Below are positions 16,866 through 26,170 of a stretch of DNA of 64,000 nt, piece after piece (position 1 is the first letter of the stretch; each line of letters begins with the position of its first letter). This DNA is from DASVRZ01 sp038230215 (GTDB lineage Bacteria > Verrucomicrobiota > Verrucomicrobiia > Chthoniobacterales > DASVRZ01). Position numbers and translations under genes: made by a program. The stretch is taken from contig JBBRNR010000004.1 of assembly GCA_038230215.1 (NCBI GenBank), positions 62,001 through 126,000 on the forward strand, read 5' to 3'. The notes under the pieces are model-generated. The model had not been told where the DNA came from. It saw only the letters and a list, made by a program, of their open reading frames with translations, and made no database searches.

Positions 16866-18083
16866 GTGAGTCTTATTGTCCAAAAATTTGGCGGCACCTC
16901 CGTCGGCACCACCGAACGCATTCGCAATGTTGCGGAACGCGTTCTCACCACGCAGAAAGAAGGCCACCAGGTCGTCGTCGTCGTCTCCGCGATGTCCGGC
17001 GTCACCGACAATCTCATCAAACTCGCCCGCGACGTCTCCTCCGCACCGACCGAACGCGAAATGGACGTCCTCCTCTCCACCGGCGAGCAAACCACCATCG
17101 CGCTCACCGCCATGGCGATCAATGCGCTCGGCGGCAAAGCCGTTTCCCTCACCGGCGCGCAGGCTGGCATCACCACGGACGGCGTTCACACCAAGGCAAA
17201 AATTGCGAACATCACCCCGCGACAGCTCCACCAGTTTTTAGATTCGGGTCACATCTGTATCGTCGCCGGGTTTCAGGGCGAGACGGCGGATCGCAGCATC
17301 ACCACGCTGGGGCGGGGCGGTTCTGATTTGACTGCCATCGCATTGGCGGCGGCCACGAAGGCCGATCTCTGCCAGATCTTTACCGACGTCGATGGCGTTT
17401 ACACCGCCGACCCGCGCATCGTCCCCACCGCGCGGAAAATCCCGGAGATTAGCTACGACGAAATGCTCGAAATGGCATCGACCGGAAGCAAAGTCATGCA
17501 ATCGCGCAGCGTGGAATTTGCCAAAAAATTCGGCGTCCTCTTCGAAGTCCGCAGCAGCTTCAACAACAACCCCGGCACCCTCGTGAAAGAAGAAACTATG
17601 AGCATGGAAAATGTCGTCATCCGCGGCGTCAGCGTCGATCGCAATCAAGCTAAGATCACCATCAACGGTGTCCCCGACCACCCCGGCGTCGCAGCCCGGC
17701 TCTTCACCGCCATCGCCGACGCCAATATCAACGTCGATATGATCGTGCAAAACGTCTCCAGCAGCGGAGCGACCGACATTTCCTTCACCGTCCATCGCGA
17801 CGAGCTGCCGAAAATCGAAACCACCCTGCGCCCGCTCGTCGCCGAGGTGGGAGCGAAAGGATTTACCGCCGTCGATGGTATCGCCAAACTCAGCGTCGTC
17901 GGCATTGGCATGAGATCGCATTCCGGCGTCGCCGCAAAGCTATTCGAGACCCTCAGCCGGGGTGGCATCAACATCCAAATGATCTCCACCAGTGAGATCA
18001 AGATTTCGATCATCCTCGAAGAATCGAAAATCGTCGAAGCAGCCAATCTGGCGCACGAAGGTTTCGGATTGAGCCGGGAATAA
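16866..18083 (+). CDS. lysC: aspartate kinase
   Basis: 405 residues from a GTG at 16866; a stop lies just upstream in frame, so the start is fixed closely. IVQKFGGTSVGTTERI (about 4-19) is the kinase signature, with LLSTGEQTTIAL and GRGGSDLTAIALAAA. Two C-terminal ACT domains (from about residue 265) fit feedback control by lysine and/or threonine. It phosphorylates aspartate at the head of lysine, threonine, methionine and diaminopimelate synthesis. It stands alone, facing malQ. Confidence 0.96.
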   Translation: MSLIVQKFGGTSVGTTERIRNVAERVLTTQKEGHQVVVVVSAMSGVTDNLIKLARDVSSAPTEREMDVLLSTGEQTTIALTAMAINALGGKAVSLTGAQAGITTDGVHTKAKIANITPRQLHQFLDSGHICIVAGFQGETADRSITTLGRGGSDLTAIALAAATKADLCQIFTDVDGVYTADPRIVPTARKIPEISYDEMLEMASTGSKVMQSRSVEFAKKFGVLFEVRSSFNNNPGTLVKEETMSMENVVIRGVSVDRNQAKITINGVPDHPGVAARLFTAIADANINVDMIVQNVSSSGATDISFTVHRDELPKIETTLRPLVAEVGAKGFTAVDGIAKLSVVGIGMRSHSGVAAKLFETLSRGGINIQMISTSEIKISIILEESKIVEAANLAHEGFGLSRE

Positions 18084-18134
18084 TCTTCAGTAAGCAGGTC
18101 TGGGTCCAGTCTTACCAAAGACGTTCATAACGAT

Positions 18135-19850
18135 CTAACTGCGGCCTGTTTCGACAAGCATTTCCGCCAACATTTTGGTCTGCGGGCCGAGCACCGGATC
18201 GAACTTCCATTTTTCCACGGGGATCTCGATTCGATTGCTCCAGTTGGAGGCGGAGATGGCGCCGGGGACGTTGAAGCGGGTGGTGAATCCGAATAAATCG
18301 GTGATCATGCAAATCGCCTGCCAGGAATTTGAGCGGAACAGTGCTTCCAACATCGCATGGTGAATCTCCCCGGAAAATTCCGGCCAGCCGTGATCGGTGC
18401 TCAGGTTGCAAAAACGCATCATGCGATGCATTTCCTGCCGACTGTTATCTGCGTCCGCATTGTTCTCTCGAATGTTAGTACTCCAGCTTTCCCAAAGAGA
18501 TCGAATCGGCTGGTGGTCATGTGTGGCGTAGGTGGCAACGGAGAGGCGCTCGTAGTGTTCACCTTTGATAAATTCGCCGTGCCACTCGTGTTCCCACTGG
18601 GGAATCTTGAAGCCTGCGATCCCGAGCGATTGAAGGTTGGGACGAACGTAGTCGGGTACGGAACCGAGATCCTCGCCAATCAAACGGAACTCGCCTGTTT
18701 CTTCTAACAAAACCCTCAGTAACGCCTCACCCTCCTCGCGGTTGGCACGCTTGTTATCATCGTTGTCATCATCGCGTGGCTGGAAACCGGGAAGCCGACC
18801 ACCGGTGCGACCTGCGGCCTCTTCATTTGACAGTGGCAGAAACTCCGGATTTTCTACTGGCCGCCACGGGAAGGCATAGATGCGATAACAGCCCAGAACG
18901 TGATCGATGCGGAACAAATCTAACAATTCCCTAACCATGCGCACGCGCTGCCGCCACCAGCGGAAATTATTCCCGCGCATCACGTCCCAATTATAGAGGG
19001 GGATGCCCCAGTTCTGGCCCCACTTCGCAGTGAATGGATCGTCCTTGAAAAACGGCTCCGGCGGCGCGCCACCCGACCAGTCGAGATGAAACGACTCTCG
19101 GTCCGCCCATACATCGGCACTGAAATAGCTAACACCAAAAGGCACATCGCCCATCAACGCGATGTCTTTCGACTCGCAGTAGGCGTGCAGAGCTTTCCAT
19201 TGGAAAAACGCGATCCACTGCACGTATTGGTAATAGCGGAGGCGCAGAAAAAAATCTTTCTGAGTGCGAGCTGGCAGAGAGTTGGCCCAGTCCTTGGCAT
19301 CGAGCAACGTGGCGTGCTCGCGCGGCCAGGTGTTCCAGCGTTCGCCGCCATTGCGATCCGCCAGCACTCGGAAAAAAGCGTAGTCCCCAAGCCAGGTGCG
19401 TTGCAACTCGCAGAAATTGGAGAACTCCAGCGCGCGCGGAGACTGTACTTTCTCCTCATGACTAACAAAGCGCGTGAACGCCTTGTTCAGCAGCGCGTGC
19501 TTCAACTTTTTGACTTCGCTGTAATTCACCGCGTCTTCCTTGAGTTCTTCCAGATCGAAATCTTTCAACACCAGACTGTAAGCCGCCTTGGTTAGATCGG
19601 GAATCGCCTGCGGACTCACCTCCAAAGTCGTAATGTCCAGCGCGACCGAACTGATGGCATTGTAGGGACTGTTATCGCCACCCGTCTCGTTGATCGGTAA
19701 AATCTGCACGATGCGAAAGCCCGTTTCAGCAGCCCAATCGACGAGATCGCGCAATGAGGCCACGTCGCCGACTCCGAGATCATTCGCGCTGCGCAAGGCA
19801 AAGACCGGCGCTAGTACTCCGGCAATTTTGTTGTCTGGATGGAGATGCAT
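18135..19850 (-). CDS. malQ: 4-alpha-glucanotransferase (GH77)
   Basis: 571 residues. The N-terminus has LGVGDVASLRDLVDWAAETG and QILPINETGGDNSPYNAISS, typical of GH77. The nucleophile Asp is in FRIDHVLGCYRIYAFPW, the acid/base Glu in LIGEDLGSVPDYV, and the third acid in THDHQPIRSLWE. The enzyme moves maltodextrin segments between glucans in glycogen or maltose use. It ends the helicase-malQ pair: the helicase stop lies only 6 bases beyond the malQ start, but on the same strand with the helicase upstream, so co-transcription is likely. It has an unusual number of TTGTTAG strings. Confidence 0.92.
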   Translation of the reverse strand: MHLHPDNKIAGVLAPVFALRSANDLGVGDVASLRDLVDWAAETGFRIVQILPINETGGDNSPYNAISSVALDITTLEVSPQAIPDLTKAAYSLVLKDFDLEELKEDAVNYSEVKKLKHALLNKAFTRFVSHEEKVQSPRALEFSNFCELQRTWLGDYAFFRVLADRNGGERWNTWPREHATLLDAKDWANSLPARTQKDFFLRLRYYQYVQWIAFFQWKALHAYCESKDIALMGDVPFGVSYFSADVWADRESFHLDWSGGAPPEPFFKDDPFTAKWGQNWGIPLYNWDVMRGNNFRWWRQRVRMVRELLDLFRIDHVLGCYRIYAFPWRPVENPEFLPLSNEEAAGRTGGRLPGFQPRDDDNDDNKRANREEGEALLRVLLEETGEFRLIGEDLGSVPDYVRPNLQSLGIAGFKIPQWEHEWHGEFIKGEHYERLSVATYATHDHQPIRSLWESWSTNIRENNADADNSRQEMHRMMRFCNLSTDHGWPEFSGEIHHAMLEALFRSNSWQAICMITDLFGFTTRFNVPGAISASNWSNRIEIPVEKWKFDPVLGPQTKMLAEMLVETGRS

Positions 19851-19856
19851 AAATAG

Positions 19857-21842
19857 TTAGAAGCCAACTTCCCACGGCTCGAGAAGTTCCTCGGGAATTT
19901 CGCCGAGAAAACGGGACGGGCGCTGCCACATTTCGCCGTAACCCGCATTGAGCCGCATCCCAGGATAGGTTAGATAAAGTTCATCTTTGGCGCGGGTCAC
20001 GGCGACATAGAAAAGGCGGCGTTCCTCCTCGATGTTTTCAAGGCTGTCGAGCGAGCGGCTGCTGGGAAACATACCGTCGGTCATCCAGATGACGAATACG
20101 GCCTGGTATTCGAGCCCCTTCGCCTGGTGAATGGACGAAAGCGTGACCATTTCATCGTCGTCGGTTTCTTTTTTTCCGGTGTCGGAATCGGCCGTACTCA
20201 ACAAGGCTAGCTGCGAGAGAAATTCCTCCGCGTCCTCGTACTGGCGGGAGAAATTCATCAGCGTGTTGATGTCCTCGCGGCGCGCCTCGTAGTTAGGAAA
20301 CTTGGACTGCATGTATTCGTCGTAAACTGCCTCCAGAACGGTATGAAGCATGTTGGCGGGCGTGCCGATTTTCCGGGCAGGCGCCATTTCCTCGATGGTG
20401 TAAACGAGTTGCTCGTAGGATTTCTTCGCCTTCGCAGGGACCGAGCATTTTCCTAACATGGCACTGAAACTCGAATCTGACTCCGCGCTGCTAACAATCG
20501 TCCACATCGCATCCGCGCTGCGTCCGCCGATGCCGGGAAGCAGTTTCACCATGCGTTTGAAGGAAATTTCGTCACTCGGATTGACGACAAATTTCAGAAA
20601 TGCGCTCACGTCTTTGATGTGCGCCTGCTCGAAGAAACGCAGCCCGCTCGTGATCTGAAACGGGATGCCGCGCCGGGTGAATTCGAGTTGCACTTCCATG
20701 GAATGATAGTGCGCGCGATAGAGGACGGCGATCTCATTGAGTTCGATCCCCTCCTCGCGCAACTCCAGAATTCGCTGGGCGACAAACGACGCCTGCTGGT
20801 GATTGTCCTCCAGCGGCACGATGGCCGGCTTCACGCCGTGCGACTCGCGGGCCGATGTTAGTTCTTTGCGAAACTGACGCGTGTTAGGAGCGATGACGGC
20901 GTTGGCGACTTCCAGCACCTCGGGAACGGACCGGTAGTTGATCGCGATCTTATAAACCTCCGCACCGGGATAGCGCGTGGGAAATTCCAGAATATTGCGG
21001 AAGTCGGCCCCGCGCCAGGAGTAGATCGATTGCGCGTCGTCACCGACCACCATCACGCTTTTGTGGCGTGCTGCTAACAAATCGATGAAGTCGGCCTGGA
21101 GATGATTCGTGTCCTGATATTCATCGACTAACAAATAGAGAAACCGGCGCTGATATTCTTCGGCCAGATCAGGATTTTCGCGGAGGACTTGCAGTGATTT
21201 CACGAGGAGATCATCGAAGTCCATAGAGTTGGCGGACTTCTTTCGCGCCTCGTATTGCGATGCCACTCCCATCATTTGCGGGACGAGTTCGAGGAAATGC
21301 GGATGCCGCTCTGCGACCACGTCCGAAATCGGAATTCCCGTATTCAGCGAATAGGAAAGGATGTCTCCTAACACCGCCGCCTTCGGGAAGCGCGATTCCT
21401 TCGTATCGATCCCGGAGCTGGCGATGGTGGCGTCTAACAATTCCTCCTGATCGTCGCGGTCCATAATCGAGAAGCCGGCGCGGAATCCGAGCAAATGCGC
21501 CGAGCGCCGCAGCAACCGGTTGCCGATGGAATGAAACGTCCCGCCCCAGAGCTGCGAGATGTCGCCGGGGACAAGTTGCGAGACGCGCGCGACCATTTCC
21601 CGGGCCGCCTTGTTGGTAAATGTCAGCAGTAAAATGGAACTCGCCTCCACCCCGTTGTCGAGCAGATAGGCCACGCGATAGGTCAGCGTGCGCGTCTTGC
21701 CCGAGCCCGCTCCGGCGATGACCAGCGCAGGGCCGGGCGCGGCAGTGACGGCGGCATATTGCTGCGGATTCAGCTCTTTTTCGTAGTCAATCCCCGACGC
21801 ACTACGAAATGCGGGACGCTGGAGAGTGTATTGCCGGGCCAT
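19857..21842 (-). CDS. UvrD/Rep-family ATP-dependent DNA helicase
   Basis: 661 residues. The superfamily 1A motifs are in order: Walker A GAGSGKTRTLTYR (about 41-53), motif Ia TFTNKAAREM, motif II DEYQDTN, motif III GDDAQSIYSWRGAD, motif IV INYRSVPEVL, motif V SSIHQAKGLEYQAVF, motif VI RLFYVAVTRAKDEL. It is shorter than UvrD (about 720), as in Rep/PcrA-like family members. It unwinds DNA 3' to 5' in repair or replication restart. The start ATG at 21842 is divergent from the BamE-like gene. Confidence 0.93.
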   Translation of the reverse strand: MARQYTLQRPAFRSASGIDYEKELNPQQYAAVTAAPGPALVIAGAGSGKTRTLTYRVAYLLDNGVEASSILLLTFTNKAAREMVARVSQLVPGDISQLWGGTFHSIGNRLLRRSAHLLGFRAGFSIMDRDDQEELLDATIASSGIDTKESRFPKAAVLGDILSYSLNTGIPISDVVAERHPHFLELVPQMMGVASQYEARKKSANSMDFDDLLVKSLQVLRENPDLAEEYQRRFLYLLVDEYQDTNHLQADFIDLLAARHKSVMVVGDDAQSIYSWRGADFRNILEFPTRYPGAEVYKIAINYRSVPEVLEVANAVIAPNTRQFRKELTSARESHGVKPAIVPLEDNHQQASFVAQRILELREEGIELNEIAVLYRAHYHSMEVQLEFTRRGIPFQITSGLRFFEQAHIKDVSAFLKFVVNPSDEISFKRMVKLLPGIGGRSADAMWTIVSSAESDSSFSAMLGKCSVPAKAKKSYEQLVYTIEEMAPARKIGTPANMLHTVLEAVYDEYMQSKFPNYEARREDINTLMNFSRQYEDAEEFLSQLALLSTADSDTGKKETDDDEMVTLSSIHQAKGLEYQAVFVIWMTDGMFPSSRSLDSLENIEEERRLFYVAVTRAKDELYLTYPGMRLNAGYGEMWQRPSRFLGEIPEELLEPWEVGF

Positions 21843-21952
21843 CGGCCTATCTTTTCGTGATTCGCCCGAAAAGGGAAATCAGAAACGCGCTGATTTTCCT
21901 CCGTTGCGACCGAGTTTGCAGTCGCCGGCCCCGAGAGTATCTTGCCGCTGAA

Positions 21953-22648
21953 ATGAAAAAACTCCCCGCCCTCTTTTTTTTCTTCGCCCTCACCCTCGCC
22001 GCGTCTGCTGATTTATCCGTCTTCCGCGAGCCCGGCGCAGCGTATCTCGCCGATCTTTTTAACAAACCCCTCCGGCTGAAGGTCCTCAAACCCGCGCCGA
22101 TTTATTTCGACGAGGCCATGACCCGCAGTCTCGGGGTGCTGGCGGAGGGCCAGGTCGTCGAGGTGCAGGCCGTGTTGGAAGACAACCTCCGCGTCGTCGG
22201 CAAGGCCCGCCAGGGCCAGGTTTCCGGCTGGCTGCCCGCGTCGTATCTGGAGCCGCTCGACGCAGATTTCCTCGTCAAACTGAAGCAGGCCGCCGTGCGC
22301 AAGACGCAGATCGACTCCCTCATCGAAAAGAACGAGGTCGCCATGGGTATGACCGCCGATGAAGTCACCCGCAGCCTCGGCAAACCACAGAAAACCCACC
22401 AGCGCCAGGACGCCTCGGGTAACAGCGAAGCCTGGGAATACATTCGCTACCAGCGCGTGCCGCAGCAGACCACCGGCTACGATGCCGCGGGGCGGCTTTT
22501 CACCGCGACGATCTATGTGAAAGTCCCGAGCGGCAAACTCAGCATCAGCTTCGAGAACGGCCTCGTCAGCGCAGTCGAGCAGAGCGAGGGCACACTCCAG
22601 CCGGGGAATAAAATCACCATCGTCGTCCCGCCGATCAATATCCGTTGA
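21953..22648 (+). CDS. secreted protein with SH3-like and BamE/SmpA-like domains
   Basis: 231 residues from ATG at 21953. A signal peptide (MKKLPALFFFFALTLAASA) is followed by an SH3-like stretch (LKVLKPAPIYFDE.. to GQVSGWLPASYLEPLD, about 45-100) and then VAMGMTADEVTRSLGKPQKTH (about 123-143), the opening of a SmpA/OmlA (BamE) fold. The periplasm is the likely location; no lipobox Cys is seen. The combination suggests a cell-wall or envelope-sensing adaptor, but function is unknown. Confidence 0.7.
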   Translation: MKKLPALFFFFALTLAASADLSVFREPGAAYLADLFNKPLRLKVLKPAPIYFDEAMTRSLGVLAEGQVVEVQAVLEDNLRVVGKARQGQVSGWLPASYLEPLDADFLVKLKQAAVRKTQIDSLIEKNEVAMGMTADEVTRSLGKPQKTHQRQDASGNSEAWEYIRYQRVPQQTTGYDAAGRLFTATIYVKVPSGKLSISFENGLVSAVEQSEGTLQPGNKITIVVPPINIR

Positions 22649-22695
22649 AGTTGTAGTGAACTCGCCTGTGGCAGAGCCATTGCAGCCACACCTTT

Positions 22696-23460
22696 TTAGG
22701 TCGTTTCCCCGCCCCGCTCATACAACCGGCTGTGGCGGATGAATGTGTAAAACGCCGTCGCCGCCGCGATCCAGAGACCGGGGAATCCATCCAGGAAACC
22801 CATTCTCAATACATACGCCCGAAAGAACCGCCACCAAGGCCGCGTGAGCGCCGCCGCCAGCGACCAGCGTTTTCCCCTCGCCCGCGCCTCCGCCACATGC
22901 TCGTCGCTGAAGCGATTCATCTTCCGCAGATAATCCGCCATGTCGGCAAATGAATAATGCTGCAAGTCGCCCGCGAGCCGCGCCAACGGGCCCGCCACTT
23001 CGATCCTGTCGTGGCCGCCGCTGCCGGAAACCGTCGCCGCCACCCGGCGCACCAATCGCAGCTGACGATCCGGATACCAGTCGCCATGCATGATCCAGCG
23101 TCCGAGAAACCACGTCTTGCGGGCAAAACTCGCGCCCACATGGGACTCAAAGTCGCCTCTGGAAAAAAACTCCCCGATCGACTGCCGCAACTCCGGCGAC
23201 AGCTCCTCGTCGCAATCCAGGCAGAGCGCCCACGGCTGCTGGGCCTGCGCGAGCCCTACGCGGCGCTGCTGCGCCATGCCTAGCCAGGCTTGCTTGAGCA
23301 CGCGGGCTCCGACTTGCATCGCGATCTCCTGCGTGCGATCCGTCGAACCGGAGTCCACCAGGAGGATTTCCGAGGCGAGATCTGCTGCGCTGGCCAGCAG
23401 ACGCGGGAGATTCCTCTCCTCGTTTCGGGCCAGAATAATGAGAGTGAGCGGCGGCGGCAT
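22696..23460 (-). CDS. family 2 glycosyltransferase (LpsA/WaaE-like)
   Basis: 254 residues. LTLIILARNEERNLPRLL (about 5-22) and ILLVDSGSTDRTQEIA start the GT-A fold, and LCLDCDEELSPEL gives the DXD-like metal site. The later WIMHGDWYPDRQLRLVRR is the hallmark of the LPS core beta-1,4-glucosyltransferase subgroup (WaaE/KdtX). It probably adds a sugar to LPS core or a related glycan on the inner face of the membrane. It has a hydrophobic C-terminal stretch that may attach to membrane. It stands alone. Confidence 0.87.
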   Translation of the reverse strand: MPPPLTLIILARNEERNLPRLLASAADLASEILLVDSGSTDRTQEIAMQVGARVLKQAWLGMAQQRRVGLAQAQQPWALCLDCDEELSPELRQSIGEFFSRGDFESHVGASFARKTWFLGRWIMHGDWYPDRQLRLVRRVAATVSGSGGHDRIEVAGPLARLAGDLQHYSFADMADYLRKMNRFSDEHVAEARARGKRWSLAAALTRPWWRFFRAYVLRMGFLDGFPGLWIAAATAFYTFIRHSRLYERGGETT

Positions 23461-23532
23461 GTGTCGCAGTCTAATCTGGAACGACCGGAAAATTGGAAGC
23501 CTTCATTTCTCGACCCACGAATGGACACGAAG

Positions 23533-23590
23533 GTTGTAGAGTTGAGTCTGTGGCTCAACCCCCAATCGAGCCACAGGCTCGACGCTACAC
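23533..23590. repeat. REP-like inverted repeat, copy 1
   Basis: The arms GTTGTAGAGTTGAGTCTGTG.. (from 23533) and ..CCACAGGCTCGACGCTACAC (to 23590) can form one long hairpin. The right arm repeats, nearly base for base, at 26195-26272. It sits between a GT2 gene and the ZnuA-like gene. Such palindromes act as REP elements, often as terminators. Confidence 0.75.
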
Positions 23591-23645
23591 CTCCCCAAAA
23601 AAAACGCCTGCCGCCGCCGTGCTTTCCTGCCAGATTGTCGCTCCC

Positions 23646-24548
23646 ATGCGCACCCTCATTTGCCTCCTGCTCCTCTTCGTCCCCGGCCTCTTGAGTGCTG
23701 AGGAAAATGCCCCCGTGCGCGTCGCCACGCTCTCCACCATTTTAACCGAAGTCGCCCAACGCGTCGGCGGCGATCACGTCAGCGTCACCGGCCTGGTCCG
23801 GCCGGGCATCGACCCGCACGAATACGAGCCCAAACCCGCCGACCTCGCCGTTCTGGCCGACGCCCAGCTTATCCTCGCCTCCGGCAAACACCTCGAAGGC
23901 TACCTCACCAAGCTCCACCAAAGCTCCGGCTCCAATGGCGTTCTCGTCTCCGTCGGCGACCGGTTTCCCTCCTTAAAGATGCCGCCCGTGGAAGGCGAAA
24001 AACACGCTGGGACCGACTCCAGCGGCCTCATCGAAGACCCGCATTGGTGGAACAGCGTGGGCAACGTCCAGCTCGCCACCGACATCGTTTGCGAGGAACT
24101 CATCCAAGTCGATCCCGGCCACGCCGCCGACTATAAAAAGAACGCCGCCACGTATGCCGCCAGTCTCGCCGACCTCGAGAAATGGGCCAAAATCAAGATC
24201 TCCGAACTGCCCCGCGACCAGCGCAAACTCGTGACCTCGCACGACGCCTTCCAGTATTTCGCACGGGAGTTTGGTTTCACCATTTACGCCATCGAGGGGC
24301 TCAGCACCGAGGACGAACCGTCGAATCGGAAGGTCATCGACATCATCGACCGCATCCGCCAGCAACGGGTAAAGGCGGTGTTCGGCGAGTTTGGGAGCAA
24401 CCCGAAAGTCCTCCAATCCATCACCCGCGAGAGCGGATCCCAACTCGGCGGCGAACTCTATCCCGACGGCCTCGCCCCCGGCCCGGCGTCCACCTACGAG
24501 GACCTCACCAAGCACAACATCACCACCATCGTCGAGGGCTTGAAGTAG
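23646..24548 (+). CDS. zinc/manganese ABC transporter substrate-binding protein (ZnuA/TroA-like)
   Basis: 300 residues from ATG at 23646. A signal peptide (MRTLICLLLLFVPGLLSAEE) is followed by VATLSTILTEVAQRVGGDHV. Metal ligands are recognisable: GIDPHEYEPKPADL (His), EDPHWWNSVGNVQLAT (His), LVTSHDAFQYFAREFG (His) and, near the C-terminus, GELYPDGLAPGPA (Asp). It would bind Zn or Mn in the periplasm and pass it to an ABC permease. No ATPase or permease gene is adjacent, so the partner is elsewhere. There is no long His-rich loop, which is usual for ZnuA of E. coli type. Confidence 0.88.
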   Translation: MRTLICLLLLFVPGLLSAEENAPVRVATLSTILTEVAQRVGGDHVSVTGLVRPGIDPHEYEPKPADLAVLADAQLILASGKHLEGYLTKLHQSSGSNGVLVSVGDRFPSLKMPPVEGEKHAGTDSSGLIEDPHWWNSVGNVQLATDIVCEELIQVDPGHAADYKKNAATYAASLADLEKWAKIKISELPRDQRKLVTSHDAFQYFAREFGFTIYAIEGLSTEDEPSNRKVIDIIDRIRQQRVKAVFGEFGSNPKVLQSITRESGSQLGGELYPDGLAPGPASTYEDLTKHNITTIVEGLK

Positions 24549-24585
24549 CTTGTAATGGCGGTGGTCAGAAGACCGCTACTACGAG
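24549..24585. repeat. short palindromic element between convergent genes
   Basis: GTAATGGCGGTGGTC-AGAA-GACCGCTACTAC can fold as GGTC/GACC plus flanking GC pairs. It fills the 30 bases between two convergent stop codons and may serve both as a terminator. The sequence looks like a dispersed REP family different from the one at 23533. Confidence 0.45.
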
Positions 24586-25472
24586 ACGTTTTTCTTACCA
24601 AAAAGCTTCTTGAAGAAACTGAAGAGCGCCACCGCTCCGATGATCACAAATTTCTTCGCCGCCAACAGCGCCACCAGGATTACCTTGAACAAACCTGCCT
24701 TCGCCGCGATCCCGCCGAGCACCAGAGCGCCGATGCCGTAGGCTGCCACCTTGTCGGTCGAGGGCGCGAAATCCGCGTAACGATGGCCCTGGCTGAAGTT
24801 CACCATACTCAAAATCTGCGGCGTCTGCCGCTCGATCTCGGGCAGTTGATCCATCGACGCTACGCAGTTCAAGGAAAGAACGCCGCGCCGACCGAGCACA
24901 CGGATGTCGTAATTCAGCGTCTGCGCATCGCTGTCGCCAAACTTCAATTTCTTTGCCCAATACAGCTTTTTCGCCCCGGCATCGTAGCGCGGCGGAGCGG
25001 CCCAGCCCACGAGTTCGATCGCGGGATAACCCTCCTTCACGCGCTCCTTGCTAGCCTCGAGGGTGCCCTTTTGCATGTCTTTCAGGAGGTCGTTGTAATT
25101 GATCTTCGCTGCGTCACCGTCCTTTACGTAGCCGTCCTCGACGTAGCTGATGACTACCGCCCAGGAGTCGCGGGAAGTGAGATCGACTTCGGATGGGACG
25201 AGCATCCCGAGGCTTTTGTCGCCGGGGGGATTGCCCCACAATTTTTCCAGCACCTTCGCCGTGTCACTGGCATTGAGGTAGCGAAATGTGGCGGGCACCT
25301 TCAATTCGGCCATGCCGCCGCCGAGAGAGACGTCGCCCTGCTGGAAATGCAGACTGTCGATCAACGCCAGGGCCGCTTTTTCGCGTTCGCCCGCAGGCTT
25401 CGGGCTGGGTTGGGCCAAGAGCGGAGCGATGGAAAGAAGGGAGAGCAGGCCGAGGAGTAGAATGGATTTCAT
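24579..25472 (-). CDS. DUF2167 family membrane protein
   Basis: 297 residues. Signal peptide MKSILLLGLLSLLSIAPLLA, then a long periplasmic region with FQQGDVSLGGGMAELKVPAT, YLNASDTAKVLEKLWGNPPG and WAVVISYVEDGYVKDGDAA, which are characteristic of DUF2167. The C-terminus carries membrane stretches (YGIGALVLGGIAAKAGLFKV, VILVALLAAKKFVIIGAVAL) and a basic tail (FFKKLFGKK). The family is of unknown function, found in proteobacterial and verrucomicrobial genomes. No operon partner. Confidence 0.88.
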   Translation of the reverse strand: MKSILLLGLLSLLSIAPLLAQPSPKPAGEREKAALALIDSLHFQQGDVSLGGGMAELKVPATFRYLNASDTAKVLEKLWGNPPGDKSLGMLVPSEVDLTSRDSWAVVISYVEDGYVKDGDAAKINYNDLLKDMQKGTLEASKERVKEGYPAIELVGWAAPPRYDAGAKKLYWAKKLKFGDSDAQTLNYDIRVLGRRGVLSLNCVASMDQLPEIERQTPQILSMVNFSQGHRYADFAPSTDKVAAYGIGALVLGGIAAKAGLFKVILVALLAAKKFVIIGAVALFSFFKKLFGKKNVS

Positions 25473-25824
25473 AAAGTGTGGTGCGAGTTGAGGCGTTCGC
25501 AGGGAAAATCACCCGGAACGCCAGAAAACTGACAGCGGTGATAGGGAAAGCGCGGGGGTTTTCCAAGTTAAAAAACGAGCACCCTTCAATTTAGAACAAA
25601 CTTCCAGCTGATTTCTTTATGAACTGACCGGATGGAAACCACGTAAGGACGCCGATGGACATTGCCTTGCGACAGCTCGTTTTGGGCAGTGTCGTGGACA
25701 ACTATTCTGTTGGTAGTAACCGATCAGTGACCACCGGATAATCATCACTCAGATGTCACAAAACGCTGCTGCAACCTGTTTCAGAGACTTTTGTAAGTCC
25801 TTCATAATCAGAGGGATTTGCCCA
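25473..25824. other. intergenic stretch without a recognised gene
   Basis: About 350 bases upstream of the DUF2167 gene. It holds no convincing coding frame, RNA gene or terminator by eye. It runs into the 21-bp array. One frame from 25753 to 25950 is open but its protein (TTxVVxx heptads) is produced by the array itself. Confidence 0.6.
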
Positions 25825-26076
25825 ACGACCTGGGTCGTTCTGGAAACGACTCGGGTCGCGAGCCGGACGACGGCAGTCGTGGGGCAGACGACTCAGGTCG
25901 TTGGGTGGACGACATGGGTCGCCTCCCCCACGACACAGGTCGCGAGGTAAACGGAGAAGGTCGCAGGGGCGGCGACGGAGGTCGCAGGGTTGCAGGGAAG
26001 GGTCGCAAGGGAAACGACACGGGTCGCGGGGCTGACGGAGAAGGTCGGAGGGGTGGCGGCGGCGGTCGTTTGGCCA
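25825..26076. repeat. 12-unit tandem array with exact 21-bp period
   Basis: Units start at 25825, 25846, 25867, 25888, 25909, 25930, 25951, 25972, 25993, 26014, 26035 and 26056. The core is ACGACNCNGGTCG, an imperfect palindrome (CGAC/GTCG), followed by eight looser bases. No base is gained or lost over 252 bases although units differ. Because 21 is a multiple of three, several frames stay open and encode 7-residue repeats (for example DDSGRxx on plus and TTxVVxx in another frame). No signal peptide or start context favours one frame, so I treat it as a DNA repeat. Confidence 0.9.
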
Positions 26077-26124
26077 AGTCGGCGCACTTTTTTCTGCGGT
26101 TCGGGACCGCTACGATCCAGGCGC

Positions 26125-26158
26125 AAAAAAGGGCGGACAATGGTGCGTCCGCCCTTTT
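26125..26158 (-). terminator. intrinsic terminator (best on minus strand)
   Basis: GGGCGGAC (26131-26138) pairs with GTCCGCCC (26147-26154). On the minus strand it is followed by six T; on the plus strand by four. It probably ends transcripts arriving from the hypothetical gene at 26321-26686, and would shield the repeat array. Confidence 0.7.
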
Positions 26159-26170
26159 CGGAAAAGCTCT

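Noticed and set aside
25825..26076. CRISPR array
   Set aside because: Repeats touch each other with a 21-bp period, with no unique spacers of 25-40 bases and no identical repeats. The real array is expected left of the window.
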